The notes under the pieces are model-generated. The model searched no databases, was not told the origin of the DNA, and saw only the letters and a program-made list of their open reading frames with translations. The position numbers were made by a program, and so were the translations under genes. 64,000 bases of DNA from JADGGM01 sp025449955 (lineage in GTDB: Bacteria; Gemmatimonadota; Gemmatimonadetes; Gemmatimonadales; Gemmatimonadaceae), in assembly GCA_036554285.1 (NCBI GenBank), contig DATBNO010000077.1, positions 1 to 64,000 of the forward strand, written 5' to 3'. Below, in pieces: positions 26,342 to 35,004 of the stretch; within the stretch, counting starts at the first letter, position 1; each line of letters begins with the position of its first letter.

Positions 26342-27103
26342 TCAGTAAAAATACACCACCATCCCCTTGGTTACGTTAGGCGCGATCGCGTCCAGGTCGT
26401 CCGACCTGGCGCGCACGCTGCCGGGCATCGTGTACGACGTGTCGCCCAGTGGCCCGTTGGCCGGCAGCGAATAGATCACCGTGCCGCCGTCCAGCACGAT
26501 CCCCACCGGGCCCAAGGCCTTCATCAACATCCGTTGGGCCGTGGGCGGAGGCTTGAACCCGCGATCGGTGTAGACCCAGGCGGGCACTTGCCAGGCATCG
26601 CTGTCGCTCAACACGGCTTGCACCGTGCGCGTGCCGCGCGGGATCGCGAGGTGCACGGTGTCTGGAGCCATGCCGATGCGCCGGTCGGGACCAAGCCGAA
26701 TCGGGATCTCACGAAGCACTGCGCCTTGGCGCTCGAGGTACATGCGCCCGCTGTCGACCGAGATCGCCAAATGGATGTCGTTGCTCCATCGGGCTTGTCG
26801 CTTCACCAAGTCCATCACCATCTGCTTGCGCTTTTCTCGCGAGCTGAGGATGGCATCCGCGCGCTGACGTTCGGCTTCGTCCATGCCGGCGCGCAACCGG
26901 TGCGTTTCATCTTGGTAGAGCGTGCGCTGGTGCACCAGAAAGCCATCGAACGTGCAGCACGCGACGATCAGCGCGATGAGCGTCACTACGATGTTCGGAT
27001 GGCGACGACGAAACTCGGAGAAGCTCGGCGGCGGCGCGACGGGCACGTCGCGCCGCACGGGCCGCCGAACGGAGGGATCGTCGGGTTGGCGGGGCGACGT
27101 CAC
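26342..27103 (-). CDS. Degenerate L,D-transpeptidase-like protein lacking the catalytic Cys
   Basis: The 253-residue protein has one transmembrane helix (about 37-55), a short charged helical stretch and a YkuD-like domain starting IHLAISVDSGRMYLE. Its last 28 residues align without gaps to those of the adjacent intact enzyme, but the SHGCVRL block reads MPGSVRA: His becomes P227 and the nucleophile Cys becomes S229. The Arg, the DxD segment and the closing VYFY are kept. It is therefore probably a non-catalytic partner or regulator. GTG 27103 overlaps the previous stop (GTGA). Confidence 0.65.
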   Translation of the reverse strand: MTSPRQPDDPSVRRPVRRDVPVAPPPSFSEFRRRHPNIVVTLIALIVACCTFDGFLVHQRTLYQDETHRLRAGMDEAERQRADAILSSREKRKQMVMDLVKRQARWSNDIHLAISVDSGRMYLERQGAVLREIPIRLGPDRRIGMAPDTVHLAIPRGTRTVQAVLSDSDAWQVPAWVYTDRGFKPPPTAQRMLMKALGPVGIVLDGGTVIYSLPANGPLGDTSYTMPGSVRARSDDLDAIAPNVTKGMVVYFY

Positions 27104-28206
27104 CGCGTTACGATGCTGAGCACGTCGAGCAACGGCACTCCTGAGGGTTCGCTGCGTCCGGCGCGGACACGCGCCGTCACGGTGATCGGAGCAAGCGGAT
27201 CGATGCGCTTCGCCTGGTCCACCATGGAAGGTGGCAGCGCCAGATACAGCAGCGAATTCTCCTGACCCGGTCCGCGCGCCAGGATGTACGGCTCATCAGG
27301 AGCCATGCCCTTCCGCAGCGGATCCGCCGTCTGGAACGCGATCTTCTGCACCACCCATCGTACGACCTGTCCGCGATAGCGATCGGGCTGCGCTTTGAGG
27401 TCCGCGGCGCTGATTGTGGTCAACACCGTGCTGTCGGATGGACCCAGATCCTGTGCGCGCACCCATCCCTCCACTTGCACACGCACCCAACCGCGATCGC
27501 GCGCAATGGCTGTGACGCGCGCGCTCGAATCGATCGTACCGAGTGTGCCGGCATCCGGCGCCGTGTAGAGCGTCGCGCGACGCTCGAGAGCGAGAGCGGT
27601 GACCGCCTCCTGCGTACTGTCGGGTGTCACGTCACCCTCGGCGACGGCGGTCGTGTCCGGCGCTTTCGCGCCAGGCTTGGCCTTGGCTGGCGCATGTCTC
27701 GCGACCGTGACCACGGGCGGCTTTGCGTGCTTCGAATCGGTGGCGGAGCGCTTCCGATCCGCGACCGTGGGTCCGCTCTTGGCCAGCGCGCTCGTGCTCA
27801 CCCACCCGCTGCGCCGCACACGGATCCAGTCTCCGCGAGTGCTAACCTTCGTGAGGCCCGTACCATCGGACATCAACGCCAGAACGCGACCTGCGCGCGA
27901 TGACGACTCGCGCAACAGCGCGCCTCCGTCCGCCTTCACCGAAATCGCGAAGTCGCCGCGATGCCCGCCGACCACGCTTCGGTGTAGAAAGCCCTCGAGC
28001 GTCACTTTGGACCAGCCGTGCGACGCCGAGCCGTTGGTCTCGACTGCAGTGCCCGCATGCACCTGAGCGACGGCTCCCGCTCCCGGAGCCGTGCGCAGCG
28101 CAGTCTGCGTGGTCACGGTGGATTGTGCAGCGAGACACACCGGCGTGAGCAGCAAGCCGGCGATGCAACTCGACCAAATCGCTGGAAGGGGCGTGTGAGG
28201 TCGCAT
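27100..28206 (-). CDS. Exported SH3-domain protein
   Basis: Starting at ATG 28206, the protein has 368 residues with a signal peptide ending CLAAQS. Three bacterial SH3-type segments follow: TALRTAPGAGAVAQVHAG.. near 35, ALLRESSSRAGRVLALMSDG.. near 95, and ATLYTAPDAGTLGTID.. near 210. Each ends with a W-V/W-K strand (GWSKV, GDWIRVR, GWVRVQVEGW). A Lys/Ala-rich linker separates the second and third, and the C-terminal 110 residues form an unrecognised beta-rich domain. SH3b domains often bind peptidoglycan, consistent with the L,D-transpeptidase genes directly downstream. Confidence 0.68.
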   Translation of the reverse strand: MRPHTPLPAIWSSCIAGLLLTPVCLAAQSTVTTQTALRTAPGAGAVAQVHAGTAVETNGSASHGWSKVTLEGFLHRSVVGGHRGDFAISVKADGGALLRESSSRAGRVLALMSDGTGLTKVSTRGDWIRVRRSGWVSTSALAKSGPTVADRKRSATDSKHAKPPVVTVARHAPAKAKPGAKAPDTTAVAEGDVTPDSTQEAVTALALERRATLYTAPDAGTLGTIDSSARVTAIARDRGWVRVQVEGWVRAQDLGPSDSTVLTTISAADLKAQPDRYRGQVVRWVVQKIAFQTADPLRKGMAPDEPYILARGPGQENSLLYLALPPSMVDQAKRIDPLAPITVTARVRAGRSEPSGVPLLDVLSIVTR

Positions 28207-28211
28207 ACATT

Positions 28212-28242
28212 TTGGTCGGCGTACGGCGCGCCGGAGTATACT
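28212..28242 (+). promoter_or_regulatory. Predicted promoter of gpmI
   Basis: TATACT at 28237-28242 is a good -10 element, with TTGGTC at 28212-28217 as a weaker -35 (19-base spacing, or 18 if shifted by one). It lies 23 bases before the gpmI ATG, so a short leader would result. It sits in the 59-base divergent gap to the SH3 gene. Confidence 0.42.
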
Positions 28243-28265
28243 CTTAGGTTTCAACACGGGCAAAG

Positions 28266-29843
28266 ATGGCGACACAGGGGGCGAAGAAGCGGCCGGTGGT
28301 GCTGATAGTGCTCGACGGTTGGGGCTATCGCGCCGAGCGTGAAGGAAACGCCATCGCGATGTCCCGTACTCCCACCTGGGACGCCCTGTGGAACGGGCAT
28401 CCGCGAACGCTCCTCGAGGCCTCCGGTTTGGCCGTGGGACTGCCGCGCGGTCAGATGGGCAACAGCGAGGTTGGGCATCTCAACTTGGGTGCGGGACGTG
28501 TTGTCCCGCAAGACATTGTCCGCATCGACGCCGCTATCCAAAGCGGCGACTTTTTTCGCAACGACGTCTTCGTGGAGCTGTGCCGCGAAACCAAGAAACG
28601 CTCCGCGACGCTGCACCTGGTCGGGTTGATCGGCTCGGGCGGCGTGCACGCCGTCGATCGGCACCTGTTCGCGCTCATCGATCTCACGTCCAAGCTCGAG
28701 ATGCCGCACGTGGCGATCCACGCGTTGCTCGACGGGCGCGACACCATGCCCCGCTCCGCGCTGCGCTATATGCAGGAGACGCTCACCCACGCGTCGCGTA
28801 AAGCGGTGGTGGCATCGTTGGGCGGACGGTACTTCGGCATGGACCGCGACAAGCGCTGGGACCGGACCAAGCTCTGGTACGACGCCATGGCACTCGGCAT
28901 AGGACCGCAGGACGAGGATCCCGTGGCCGCCATTCGCGCCGCATATGATCGCGGCGAGAGCGATGAATTCGTCAAGCCGGTGGTGATCGCCAAGCATGGC
29001 CAGCCGGTCGCGCCGATGCGCGACGGCGACGGCGTCATCTTTTTCAACTACCGCGCGGACCGGATGCGACAGCTCGTGCGGGCGGTGACCAATCCGGACT
29101 TCGACGCATTCGACATCGAGAAGCGGCCCGAGGTCACCGCCGTGTCGATGACGCAGTACGACGAGACATTCACCATTCCGGTCGCATTCCCGCCGCTCGT
29201 GATGTCGCAGATCGTGGCCGAGGTGTTGGCCGAGCACGGGCGCACACAGTTCCGCACCGCGGAGACCGAGAAGTACGCGCACGTGACGTATTTCTTCAAC
29301 GGTGGTTTCGAGTCGCCGTATCGCGGCGAGATCCGCGAGCTCGTACCGAGTCAAAAAGTTGCCACGTACGATCTGGCGCCCGAGATGAGCGCCAAACCAC
29401 TCACTGAGGTCTTGTGCCGCGCCATTCGGTCGTGCGACCACGATTTCATTTTGTGCAACTACGCGAACGGCGACATGGTGGGACACACAGGCGTGATTCC
29501 CGCCGTGATCAAAGCGGTTGAAACGGTGGACGAATGCTTGGGGCGCGTCCTCTCGGTCGCCGGCGATGCGGGCGCACGCGTCGTGGTCACGGCCGACCAC
29601 GGCAACTGCGAGATGATGATCGACCCTGAGACCGGCGGCCCGCACACCGCGCACACGACCAATCCGGTTCCGTTCCTCGTCATCGATCCCGACGGCGAAC
29701 GGCCGCTGCGCAGCGGCGGTGCGTTAGGCGATGTGGGGCCGACGTTGCTCACCATGATGGGTATCGAACAACCCGCCGAGATGACCGGGCGGGACTTGAG
29801 GCAGGTTCACTCGCATTCCCCTCGGGCAGGAGTTCATCCGTGA
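28266..29843 (+). CDS. gpmI: 2,3-bisphosphoglycerate-independent phosphoglycerate mutase
   Basis: The enzyme interconverts 3- and 2-phosphoglycerate in glycolysis and gluconeogenesis. The 525-residue protein has VVLIVLDGWGYR, the nucleophile block GQMGNSEVGHLNLGAGR, HALLDGRDT, GRYFGMDRDKRWDR, NYRADRMRQL and the metal-binding GDMVGHTG and TADHGNCE. These identify the Mn-dependent alkaline-phosphatase-fold form. Its stop overlaps the next gene's GTG start as GTGA. Confidence 0.96.
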   Translation: MATQGAKKRPVVLIVLDGWGYRAEREGNAIAMSRTPTWDALWNGHPRTLLEASGLAVGLPRGQMGNSEVGHLNLGAGRVVPQDIVRIDAAIQSGDFFRNDVFVELCRETKKRSATLHLVGLIGSGGVHAVDRHLFALIDLTSKLEMPHVAIHALLDGRDTMPRSALRYMQETLTHASRKAVVASLGGRYFGMDRDKRWDRTKLWYDAMALGIGPQDEDPVAAIRAAYDRGESDEFVKPVVIAKHGQPVAPMRDGDGVIFFNYRADRMRQLVRAVTNPDFDAFDIEKRPEVTAVSMTQYDETFTIPVAFPPLVMSQIVAEVLAEHGRTQFRTAETEKYAHVTYFFNGGFESPYRGEIRELVPSQKVATYDLAPEMSAKPLTEVLCRAIRSCDHDFILCNYANGDMVGHTGVIPAVIKAVETVDECLGRVLSVAGDAGARVVVTADHGNCEMMIDPETGGPHTAHTTNPVPFLVIDPDGERPLRSGGALGDVGPTLLTMMGIEQPAEMTGRDLRQVHSHSPRAGVHP

Positions 29844-30541
29844 CGCGTGCCTGCGCGTTGTTCTCGTTCGTCGCAGTGGCCGCGCTCGCCGCGGCGGTGC
29901 CGGCGCAGCAAGTCGGCTACCCGCCGGCTGCCAGCCCGTATCAGGACTTTTCCAACAAGCAGGAGTTCACGCTCTACACGGGCTATTTCACCGGCGCTAC
30001 CGGACGCGCCGGCGTCGGGCCGCAGGGCAGTCTCCTCCTCGGCGTCCGCTACGGCATCAAGTTAGGCGGGCCCGTCGAGGCCGACGCGCACATCTCCCGC
30101 GCGTTCACGCAGCGCGAGGTCTTGTCGCCCGACGACATTCCGTCCCAGCGCGACCGCGGAAACATCTCGCTGCCGCTCTACATGGCCGATCTCGGGCTCT
30201 CATTCAACATGACCGGCGCCAAGAGCTGGCACCATCTCATTCCCACGTTCGGGTTCGGCGGCGGTGTCGTGTCCGATGCCGGAGCGGCCAAAGATCTGTC
30301 GGGCTACCACGTTGGTACCCAGTTCGCCATCACGTTCGGCGCCGGACTGCGCTACGTGCCCGGCGGACATTGGTCGCTGCGCGCCGAGCTCGGTGACTGG
30401 ATGTTCCAGACGCAGTATCCGAACTCGTTCTTCGTCGCGCCGCCCGGTCTCAAGTCCGTGCTCCCGGCGTCGTCGGCACAGAACCAGTGGTTGCACAACG
30501 GGGTGCTTACGTTAGGCGTGTCGTACCTCGTCGGCCGCTGA
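29840..30541 (+). CDS. Predicted outer-membrane beta-barrel protein
   Basis: The 233-residue protein has a cleavable signal peptide ending AVPAQ and then alternating polar/hydrophobic strands with glycines and aromatic residues, such as EFTLYTGYFTGATG, GSLLLGVRYGIKLGG and VLTLGVSYLVG at the end. This pattern fits a small eight-stranded outer-membrane barrel of the OmpA/OmpW kind. No family was recognised. GTG 29840 overlaps gpmI. The product is predicted at the cell surface; the function is unknown. Confidence 0.62.
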   Translation: MTRACALFSFVAVAALAAAVPAQQVGYPPAASPYQDFSNKQEFTLYTGYFTGATGRAGVGPQGSLLLGVRYGIKLGGPVEADAHISRAFTQREVLSPDDIPSQRDRGNISLPLYMADLGLSFNMTGAKSWHHLIPTFGFGGGVVSDAGAAKDLSGYHVGTQFAITFGAGLRYVPGGHWSLRAELGDWMFQTQYPNSFFVAPPGLKSVLPASSAQNQWLHNGVLTLGVSYLVGR

Positions 30542-30558
30542 GGCGGCGCGCGCCGGGC

Positions 30559-30987
30559 ATGTCCCAGGGGATCGCCCAACTCAGCCGGCGCGTGGAGTTC
30601 GCTGCCGCGCATCGCTACGGGCGTCCGGATTGGTCCGCGGAACGCAACCGGGAGGTGTTCGGCGCGAGCGCCAATCCGAACTACCACGGACACGGGTACA
30701 CGTGCACAGTCACCGTGCGCGGCATCATAAACGACACGACGGGCATGATCGTGGACCTCGGCGTGCTCGATCGTATTCTGGGCGACGAGATCACCACGCG
30801 ATTCGATCACCGCAACATCAACCTCGACGTCCCCGAGTTCGCCGACGGCAAACTCGTGCCCACGGGTGAGAACCTGGCGCGGTTCATTTTCGAGCGCGTG
30901 GCATCCCGGTTGCCAACCGGCGTCGATCTCGTACGGGTCCACGTCGCCGAAGACGAGTCGCTGTCGGCGACGTTCGAGGGCCGTTAG
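30559..30987 (+). CDS. 6-pyruvoyl-tetrahydropterin synthase/QueD family protein with Ser in place of the catalytic Cys
   Basis: The 142-residue protein has the three zinc histidines of the family: H18 (AAAHRY) and H43/H45 (YHGHGY). It also has the DHRNIN segment and PTGENLARFIF, with the Glu that binds the pterin. In QueD and animal PTPS a catalytic Cys precedes the HGH by about six residues; here the aligned position is S37 in FGASANPNYHGH. The reaction may differ from 6-carboxytetrahydropterin synthesis. The TAG stop (30985-30987) is part of a GTTAGGC copy. It lies at the head of the molybdopterin genes. Confidence 0.75.
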   Translation: MSQGIAQLSRRVEFAAAHRYGRPDWSAERNREVFGASANPNYHGHGYTCTVTVRGIINDTTGMIVDLGVLDRILGDEITTRFDHRNINLDVPEFADGKLVPTGENLARFIFERVASRLPTGVDLVRVHVAEDESLSATFEGR

Positions 30988-30994
30988 GCCGGCG

Positions 30995-31645
30995 ATGCCG
31001 GCGCACTGCACGGGTGCGATCCTCGCCGGTGGACGCGCGACGCGATTCGGCGGCGTGCCCAAGGGACTCGAACGCGTCGGCGGACGCCGCGTGATCGATC
31101 GCGTCGCCGCCGCTCTCGCTGCGGCCGCCGACGACATGCTCCTCATCGCGAACGACCCCAGCGCGGCCTCCTGGCTGCCCGGCGTACCCGTGGCGCCCGA
31201 CGTACGTCCCGGCAACGGTGGACTCGGCGGCATCCATGCCGCGCTCACGCGCGCCGCGCATCCGGTGCTCGTCGTCGCGTGGGACATGCCTTTCGTATCC
31301 GCGTCCCTCTTGGCAGCGTTGCGCGCACTCGGCGGCACCGCCGACGTCGCGGTGCCCGAAAGCGACTCCCAACGTGGTGTCGAGCCGCTGTGTGCGTATT
31401 ATGATCCGTCGTGCATCGGCCCGATCGAACGACGCCTCGATGCGGGCGACCGCCGCGTCGTCGGGTTCTACGACGATGTGCGCGTGGCGAGATTGTCGAA
31501 CGCCGACGTGCGCCGCTTCGGCGACCCCGCGCTGATGTTCATGAACGTGAATTCCCCGGACGAGCTCGCGCTCGCGGAGCGACATGCCTCAGGCCTCGAC
31601 GACGCCGCCGATGGTGGCGATCATCGGACGAAAGCACCACGGTAA
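30995..31645 (+). CDS. mobA: Molybdenum cofactor guanylyltransferase
   Basis: MobA transfers GMP from GTP to Mo-molybdopterin, making the MGD cofactor. The 216-residue protein starts GAILAGGRATRFGGVPKGL, the nucleotide-binding signature, and continues with DVRPGNGGLGGI, VVAWDMPF and the C-terminal FMNVNSPDEL. The ATG at 30995 is eight bases after the previous stop. Its end overlaps mobB by 62 bases. MobA, MobB and MoeA genes occur together here, implying use of a molybdoenzyme encoded elsewhere. Confidence 0.9.
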   Translation: MPAHCTGAILAGGRATRFGGVPKGLERVGGRRVIDRVAAALAAAADDMLLIANDPSAASWLPGVPVAPDVRPGNGGLGGIHAALTRAAHPVLVVAWDMPFVSASLLAALRALGGTADVAVPESDSQRGVEPLCAYYDPSCIGPIERRLDAGDRRVVGFYDDVRVARLSNADVRRFGDPALMFMNVNSPDELALAERHASGLDDAADGGDHRTKAPR

Positions 31646-32147
31646 GACGACCCTCACGGTCCGTCTTGCCGCGGAGTTGCATCGTCGCGCGTATCGTGTG
31701 ATGACCATCAAGCACGGCTCCCACACCTTCGACATCGACCCCGAGACGACCGACACCTATCGCCACTATCACGAAGGACACGCGGAACGAGTCGCGATGT
31801 CCGCCCCCGACAAGTTCGCGCTCATCGAACGATGGATCGAGCCGTTGGGCCCGGAGGAAATCGCGCGGCGGTACATGGCCGACGCCGACATCGTGGTGTG
31901 CGAGGGATTCAAGCAGTCCGCGCTGCCCAAGATCGAGGTGTTCCGTCTCGCCGCGGCCGAGCACGAGCCGGCGCCGCTCTACGACCCTGGGTCGCCGCAA
32001 GCATCTACCTACCTCGCCATCGTCACCGACAGTCCCGATCTCACGGCGGAAATACCCGTCATCTCCCTCGCGACACCGGACTGGTTGGACACGGTGGCCG
32101 ATCTTGTCGAGCGTCGCGTCATGCGGCGCAGGAGTGCGTCTCGATGA
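31584..32147 (+). CDS. mobB: Molybdopterin-guanine dinucleotide biosynthesis adapter protein
   Basis: The 187-residue GTP-binding protein has the Walker A GRKHHGKTTL near residue 15, MTIKHGSHTFDID and VVCEGFKQSALPKIEV, typical of MobB. It probably assists MobA in loading the guanine nucleotide. The start ATG at 31584 lies inside mobA. A later start is possible, but the P-loop begins soon after, at VAIIG (about residues 11-15). The stop overlaps the dacB ATG as ATGA. Confidence 0.9.
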   Translation: MPQASTTPPMVAIIGRKHHGKTTLTVRLAAELHRRAYRVMTIKHGSHTFDIDPETTDTYRHYHEGHAERVAMSAPDKFALIERWIEPLGPEEIARRYMADADIVVCEGFKQSALPKIEVFRLAAAEHEPAPLYDPGSPQASTYLAIVTDSPDLTAEIPVISLATPDWLDTVADLVERRVMRRRSASR

Positions 32148-33751
32148 AAGTGTCCCGCACGCCCGCACTGCTCGCGGGTCTCGCCGCGCTGGGTTGTGCC
32201 TCGCATGGCACCCATCCGAATCCGGCGCCGCAGCCGGCCGCGTTGCCCGCGTCACAGATGGCGACGAGTGCGGCCGCACCGTCACCGGTCGCCGTGCTGC
32301 GCACGACCATCGATTCGCTCGTCGCCGATTCCGTGTTCCGCAACGCGAACTGGGGCATCCTCATCGTCGACCCGGATCACGGCGACACCCTCTACTCGCA
32401 CAATGCGGGCAAGCTGTTCATGCCCGCCTCGAACATGAAGGTCATCACCGGATCCGTGGCACTGGCTCAGTTAGGCGCGGACTTCCGCTTCCGCACGACC
32501 TTCGTCGCCACCGGTCCCGTGTGCGACGGCACCTTGCACGGCGACCTGCTCGTGGATGGCCGCGGCGATCCCAGCGAGAGCGACGCGATGCGCGGTGACG
32601 CGCTCGCGCCCATGCGCGACATCGCGGACTCGCTGCGCGCGCACGGCATCGACCGGGTCATGGGCCAGGTGCTCGCGGGCGACGACGCGTTTCCCGGCCC
32701 GACGTTAGGCTACGGCTGGTCGTGGGACGATCTCGATGCGTCGTACAGCGCCGGCGTCGATGAGCTCTACTTCAACGAAGGCGCGGCGCGCGTCGTGATC
32801 CACGGCGGACGGAAACCCGGCGCGCCCGTGTCGGTGAGCGTGCTGCCCACCTCGCGCTACCCGACGGTGCGCGTGGAAGCGATCACGCAGTATCCGCCCG
32901 AATCGCTGGCCGCGGGAAGCGGCGGCCGCCACCGGTTCTCGCACACGGACGGCGAGCTGCGCGCGTCGCTCGACACGCTCAGCGGCACCGTCGTGCTCAC
33001 CGGATGGATCGCACCCGACGCCGTCGATTCGCTGGACGTCGTCTATCCCAACGAGAACACGGCCTACCTGCAGGCGCTCGACGGCGCGCTCGTCGAGCGC
33101 GGCGTCGCGCTGCGCGATGTGAAGGACCGCCGGAAGTTAGGAACGTGCGGCCCGCGCACGGCGCACGCGACGGCGCCGGTGGCCGACACGATCCTCACGT
33201 ACCGGTCGCCGCCCTTGCGCGACGTGCTGCGCGCCATGGCCAAGCCGTCGCAGAACCAGATCGCGGAGATTCTGCTGCGTACGTTAGGCCTGGAGCGGAC
33301 CGGCTCGGGATCCCCCGACAGCGGCATCGCGGTGGTGCGCCGCCAGCTCCTGTCGTGGAACGTCGAGCCCGACGGGTTCGTGCAGCGGGACGGCAGCGGC
33401 CTCTCGCGCTACGACTACCTGTCGCCCGAGACGCTCGTGCGCGTCCTGTCCACGATTCGCAAGGACACGGCGTTCAACGCGCTCTACGATGCGCTGCCGA
33501 TCGCGGGCGTCGACGGCACGATCGCCAATCGCATGCGCGACACGCCGGCGCAAGGCAACGTGCACGCCAAGACGGGATTCATCGCCAACGCGCGGTCGCT
33601 GAGCGGCTACGTCACCACGGCCGATGGGCACCTGTTGATCTTCAGCGCGCTCTGCAACAACTGGACGACGTCGGTGCGCGAGGTCGAGCGCGTGCAAGAC
33701 GCCATCGCCATCGATCTCGCGTCGCTCCGCATGGGCGGCGCAACGCCCTGA
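32144..33751 (+). CDS. dacB: D-alanyl-D-alanine carboxypeptidase/endopeptidase (S13), predicted lipoprotein
   Basis: The 535-residue penicillin-binding protein of class C has the three active-site motifs: SNMK at 96-99, SQN in KPSQNQIAE, and KTG in HAKTGFIA. The N-terminus has a lipobox-like LAALGC, so it is probably an envelope lipoprotein. It trims peptidoglycan stem peptides. Its position between mobB and moeA, with ATGA overlap upstream and two bases before moeA, is unusual because it has no known link with molybdenum cofactor synthesis. Confidence 0.9.
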   Translation: MKVSRTPALLAGLAALGCASHGTHPNPAPQPAALPASQMATSAAAPSPVAVLRTTIDSLVADSVFRNANWGILIVDPDHGDTLYSHNAGKLFMPASNMKVITGSVALAQLGADFRFRTTFVATGPVCDGTLHGDLLVDGRGDPSESDAMRGDALAPMRDIADSLRAHGIDRVMGQVLAGDDAFPGPTLGYGWSWDDLDASYSAGVDELYFNEGAARVVIHGGRKPGAPVSVSVLPTSRYPTVRVEAITQYPPESLAAGSGGRHRFSHTDGELRASLDTLSGTVVLTGWIAPDAVDSLDVVYPNENTAYLQALDGALVERGVALRDVKDRRKLGTCGPRTAHATAPVADTILTYRSPPLRDVLRAMAKPSQNQIAEILLRTLGLERTGSGSPDSGIAVVRRQLLSWNVEPDGFVQRDGSGLSRYDYLSPETLVRVLSTIRKDTAFNALYDALPIAGVDGTIANRMRDTPAQGNVHAKTGFIANARSLSGYVTTADGHLLIFSALCNNWTTSVREVERVQDAIAIDLASLRMGGATP

Positions 33752-33753
33752 CC

Positions 33754-35004
33754 ATGCTCTCCGTCGCCGAGGCCGCCGCCCGCATCATGGCCGACATCGA
33801 GACGCTCGGCGTGGAGCGCGTTGCGCTGCTCGATGCGTTAGGCAGAGTGCTCGCGACCCCGGTGCGCTCGCCGCTCACGCTGCCGGCATGGGACAACTCG
33901 GCGATGGATGGCTACGCCCTCCGGGCCACGGACGTGCACGACGCGCGTCCCGGCCACCCGGTGACGCTGCGCGTGCTCGAGACCGTCGCGGCCGGCGCGT
34001 TTCCCTCGCAACGCGTCGAGCCCGGGACCGCCACGCGCATCATGACCGGCGCGCCAATCCCCGACGGCGCCGACGGGGTCGTGCGCATCGAGGACACCGA
34101 TCGCGGCACGGCGCAGGTGGCCATCCACGATGCGCGCGACGCCGGCCGCAACGTGCGCCGTCGCGGCGAGGACATCGCCCAAGGCGCCACGGTGTTCGAG
34201 CGCGGCCAACCGTTAGGCGCGCCCCAGATCGGCGTGCTCGCGTCGGTCGGCGCGGCCACGGTGGACGTCTATCGCCGGCCCCGCGTCGCGTTCTTCGGAT
34301 CCGGCGACGAAATCGTCGATCTGGACGGCCTGCCCGACGCAGTGGCCGGCCGCAAAGTCATCACGTCCAACAGCTACACGCTGCACGCGATGATCCGCGA
34401 AGCGGGCGGCGAGCCCATGAACCTGGGGATCGCGCGCGATGATCCGGCCGAGCTGCGCGACCGCATCGCCCGCAGCACCGGCAGCGATCTCCTCATCACG
34501 TCGGCCGGCATCTCGGCGGGCGAGTTCGACTACGTGCGCGATGTCCTCGCACAGTTAGGCGTGGAGATGAAGGTCTGGAAAGTACGCATGCGGCCCGGCG
34601 CGCCCGTGGGCTTCGGATGGCTCGGGCAACGCCCGTGGATCGGCCTGCCCGGCAACCCCGTGTCCACCATGGTCACCTTCGAGTTGTTCGTGCGTCCGAT
34701 GCTCCGCCGCATGCTCGGCCACACCCGCATTTACCGGCGGCCCGTCGCCGTGACGCTCGAGGAACCGATCACCATCGCCGCCCAGCTCACGCACTTCATG
34801 CGCGGCATCGTCACCGTCGGCCCCGGCGGGGCGATGACCGCCCGCCTAACGGGCCCGCAGGGCTCGGGCGTGCTCACGTCGATGGCGCGCGCCAACGCGC
34901 TCCTCATCGTGCCCGAAGACCGCCCCCGCGTCGAGACCGGCGAATCGCTGCACGCGCTGTTGATCGGCGAGGACGCACAGATGAGCACGACGTTCGCCCT
35001 GTGA
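33754..35004 (+). CDS. moeA: Molybdopterin molybdenumtransferase
   Basis: MoeA inserts molybdate into adenylated molybdopterin. The 416-residue protein has PAWDNSAMDGYAL near residue 44, RIMTGAPIPDGADGVV, FFGSGDEIVD, the TSAGISAGEFDYV loop and GLPGNPVS near residue 300. The ATG lies two bases after the dacB stop. The end overlaps the methyltransferase GTG as GTGA. It holds four GTTAGGC/GCCTAAC copies. Confidence 0.94.
   Translation: MLSVAEAAARIMADIETLGVERVALLDALGRVLATPVRSPLTLPAWDNSAMDGYALRATDVHDARPGHPVTLRVLETVAAGAFPSQRVEPGTATRIMTGAPIPDGADGVVRIEDTDRGTAQVAIHDARDAGRNVRRRGEDIAQGATVFERGQPLGAPQIGVLASVGAATVDVYRRPRVAFFGSGDEIVDLDGLPDAVAGRKVITSNSYTLHAMIREAGGEPMNLGIARDDPAELRDRIARSTGSDLLITSAGISAGEFDYVRDVLAQLGVEMKVWKVRMRPGAPVGFGWLGQRPWIGLPGNPVSTMVTFELFVRPMLRRMLGHTRIYRRPVAVTLEEPITIAAQLTHFMRGIVTVGPGGAMTARLTGPQGSGVLTSMARANALLIVPEDRPRVETGESLHALLIGEDAQMSTTFAL

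Noticed and set aside
28251..29654. Long open frame (467 codons) antisense to gpmI
   Set aside because: It mirrors a strongly conserved gene, has no recognisable motifs and an implausible His/Arg/Val-rich composition typical of antisense frames in GC-rich DNA.
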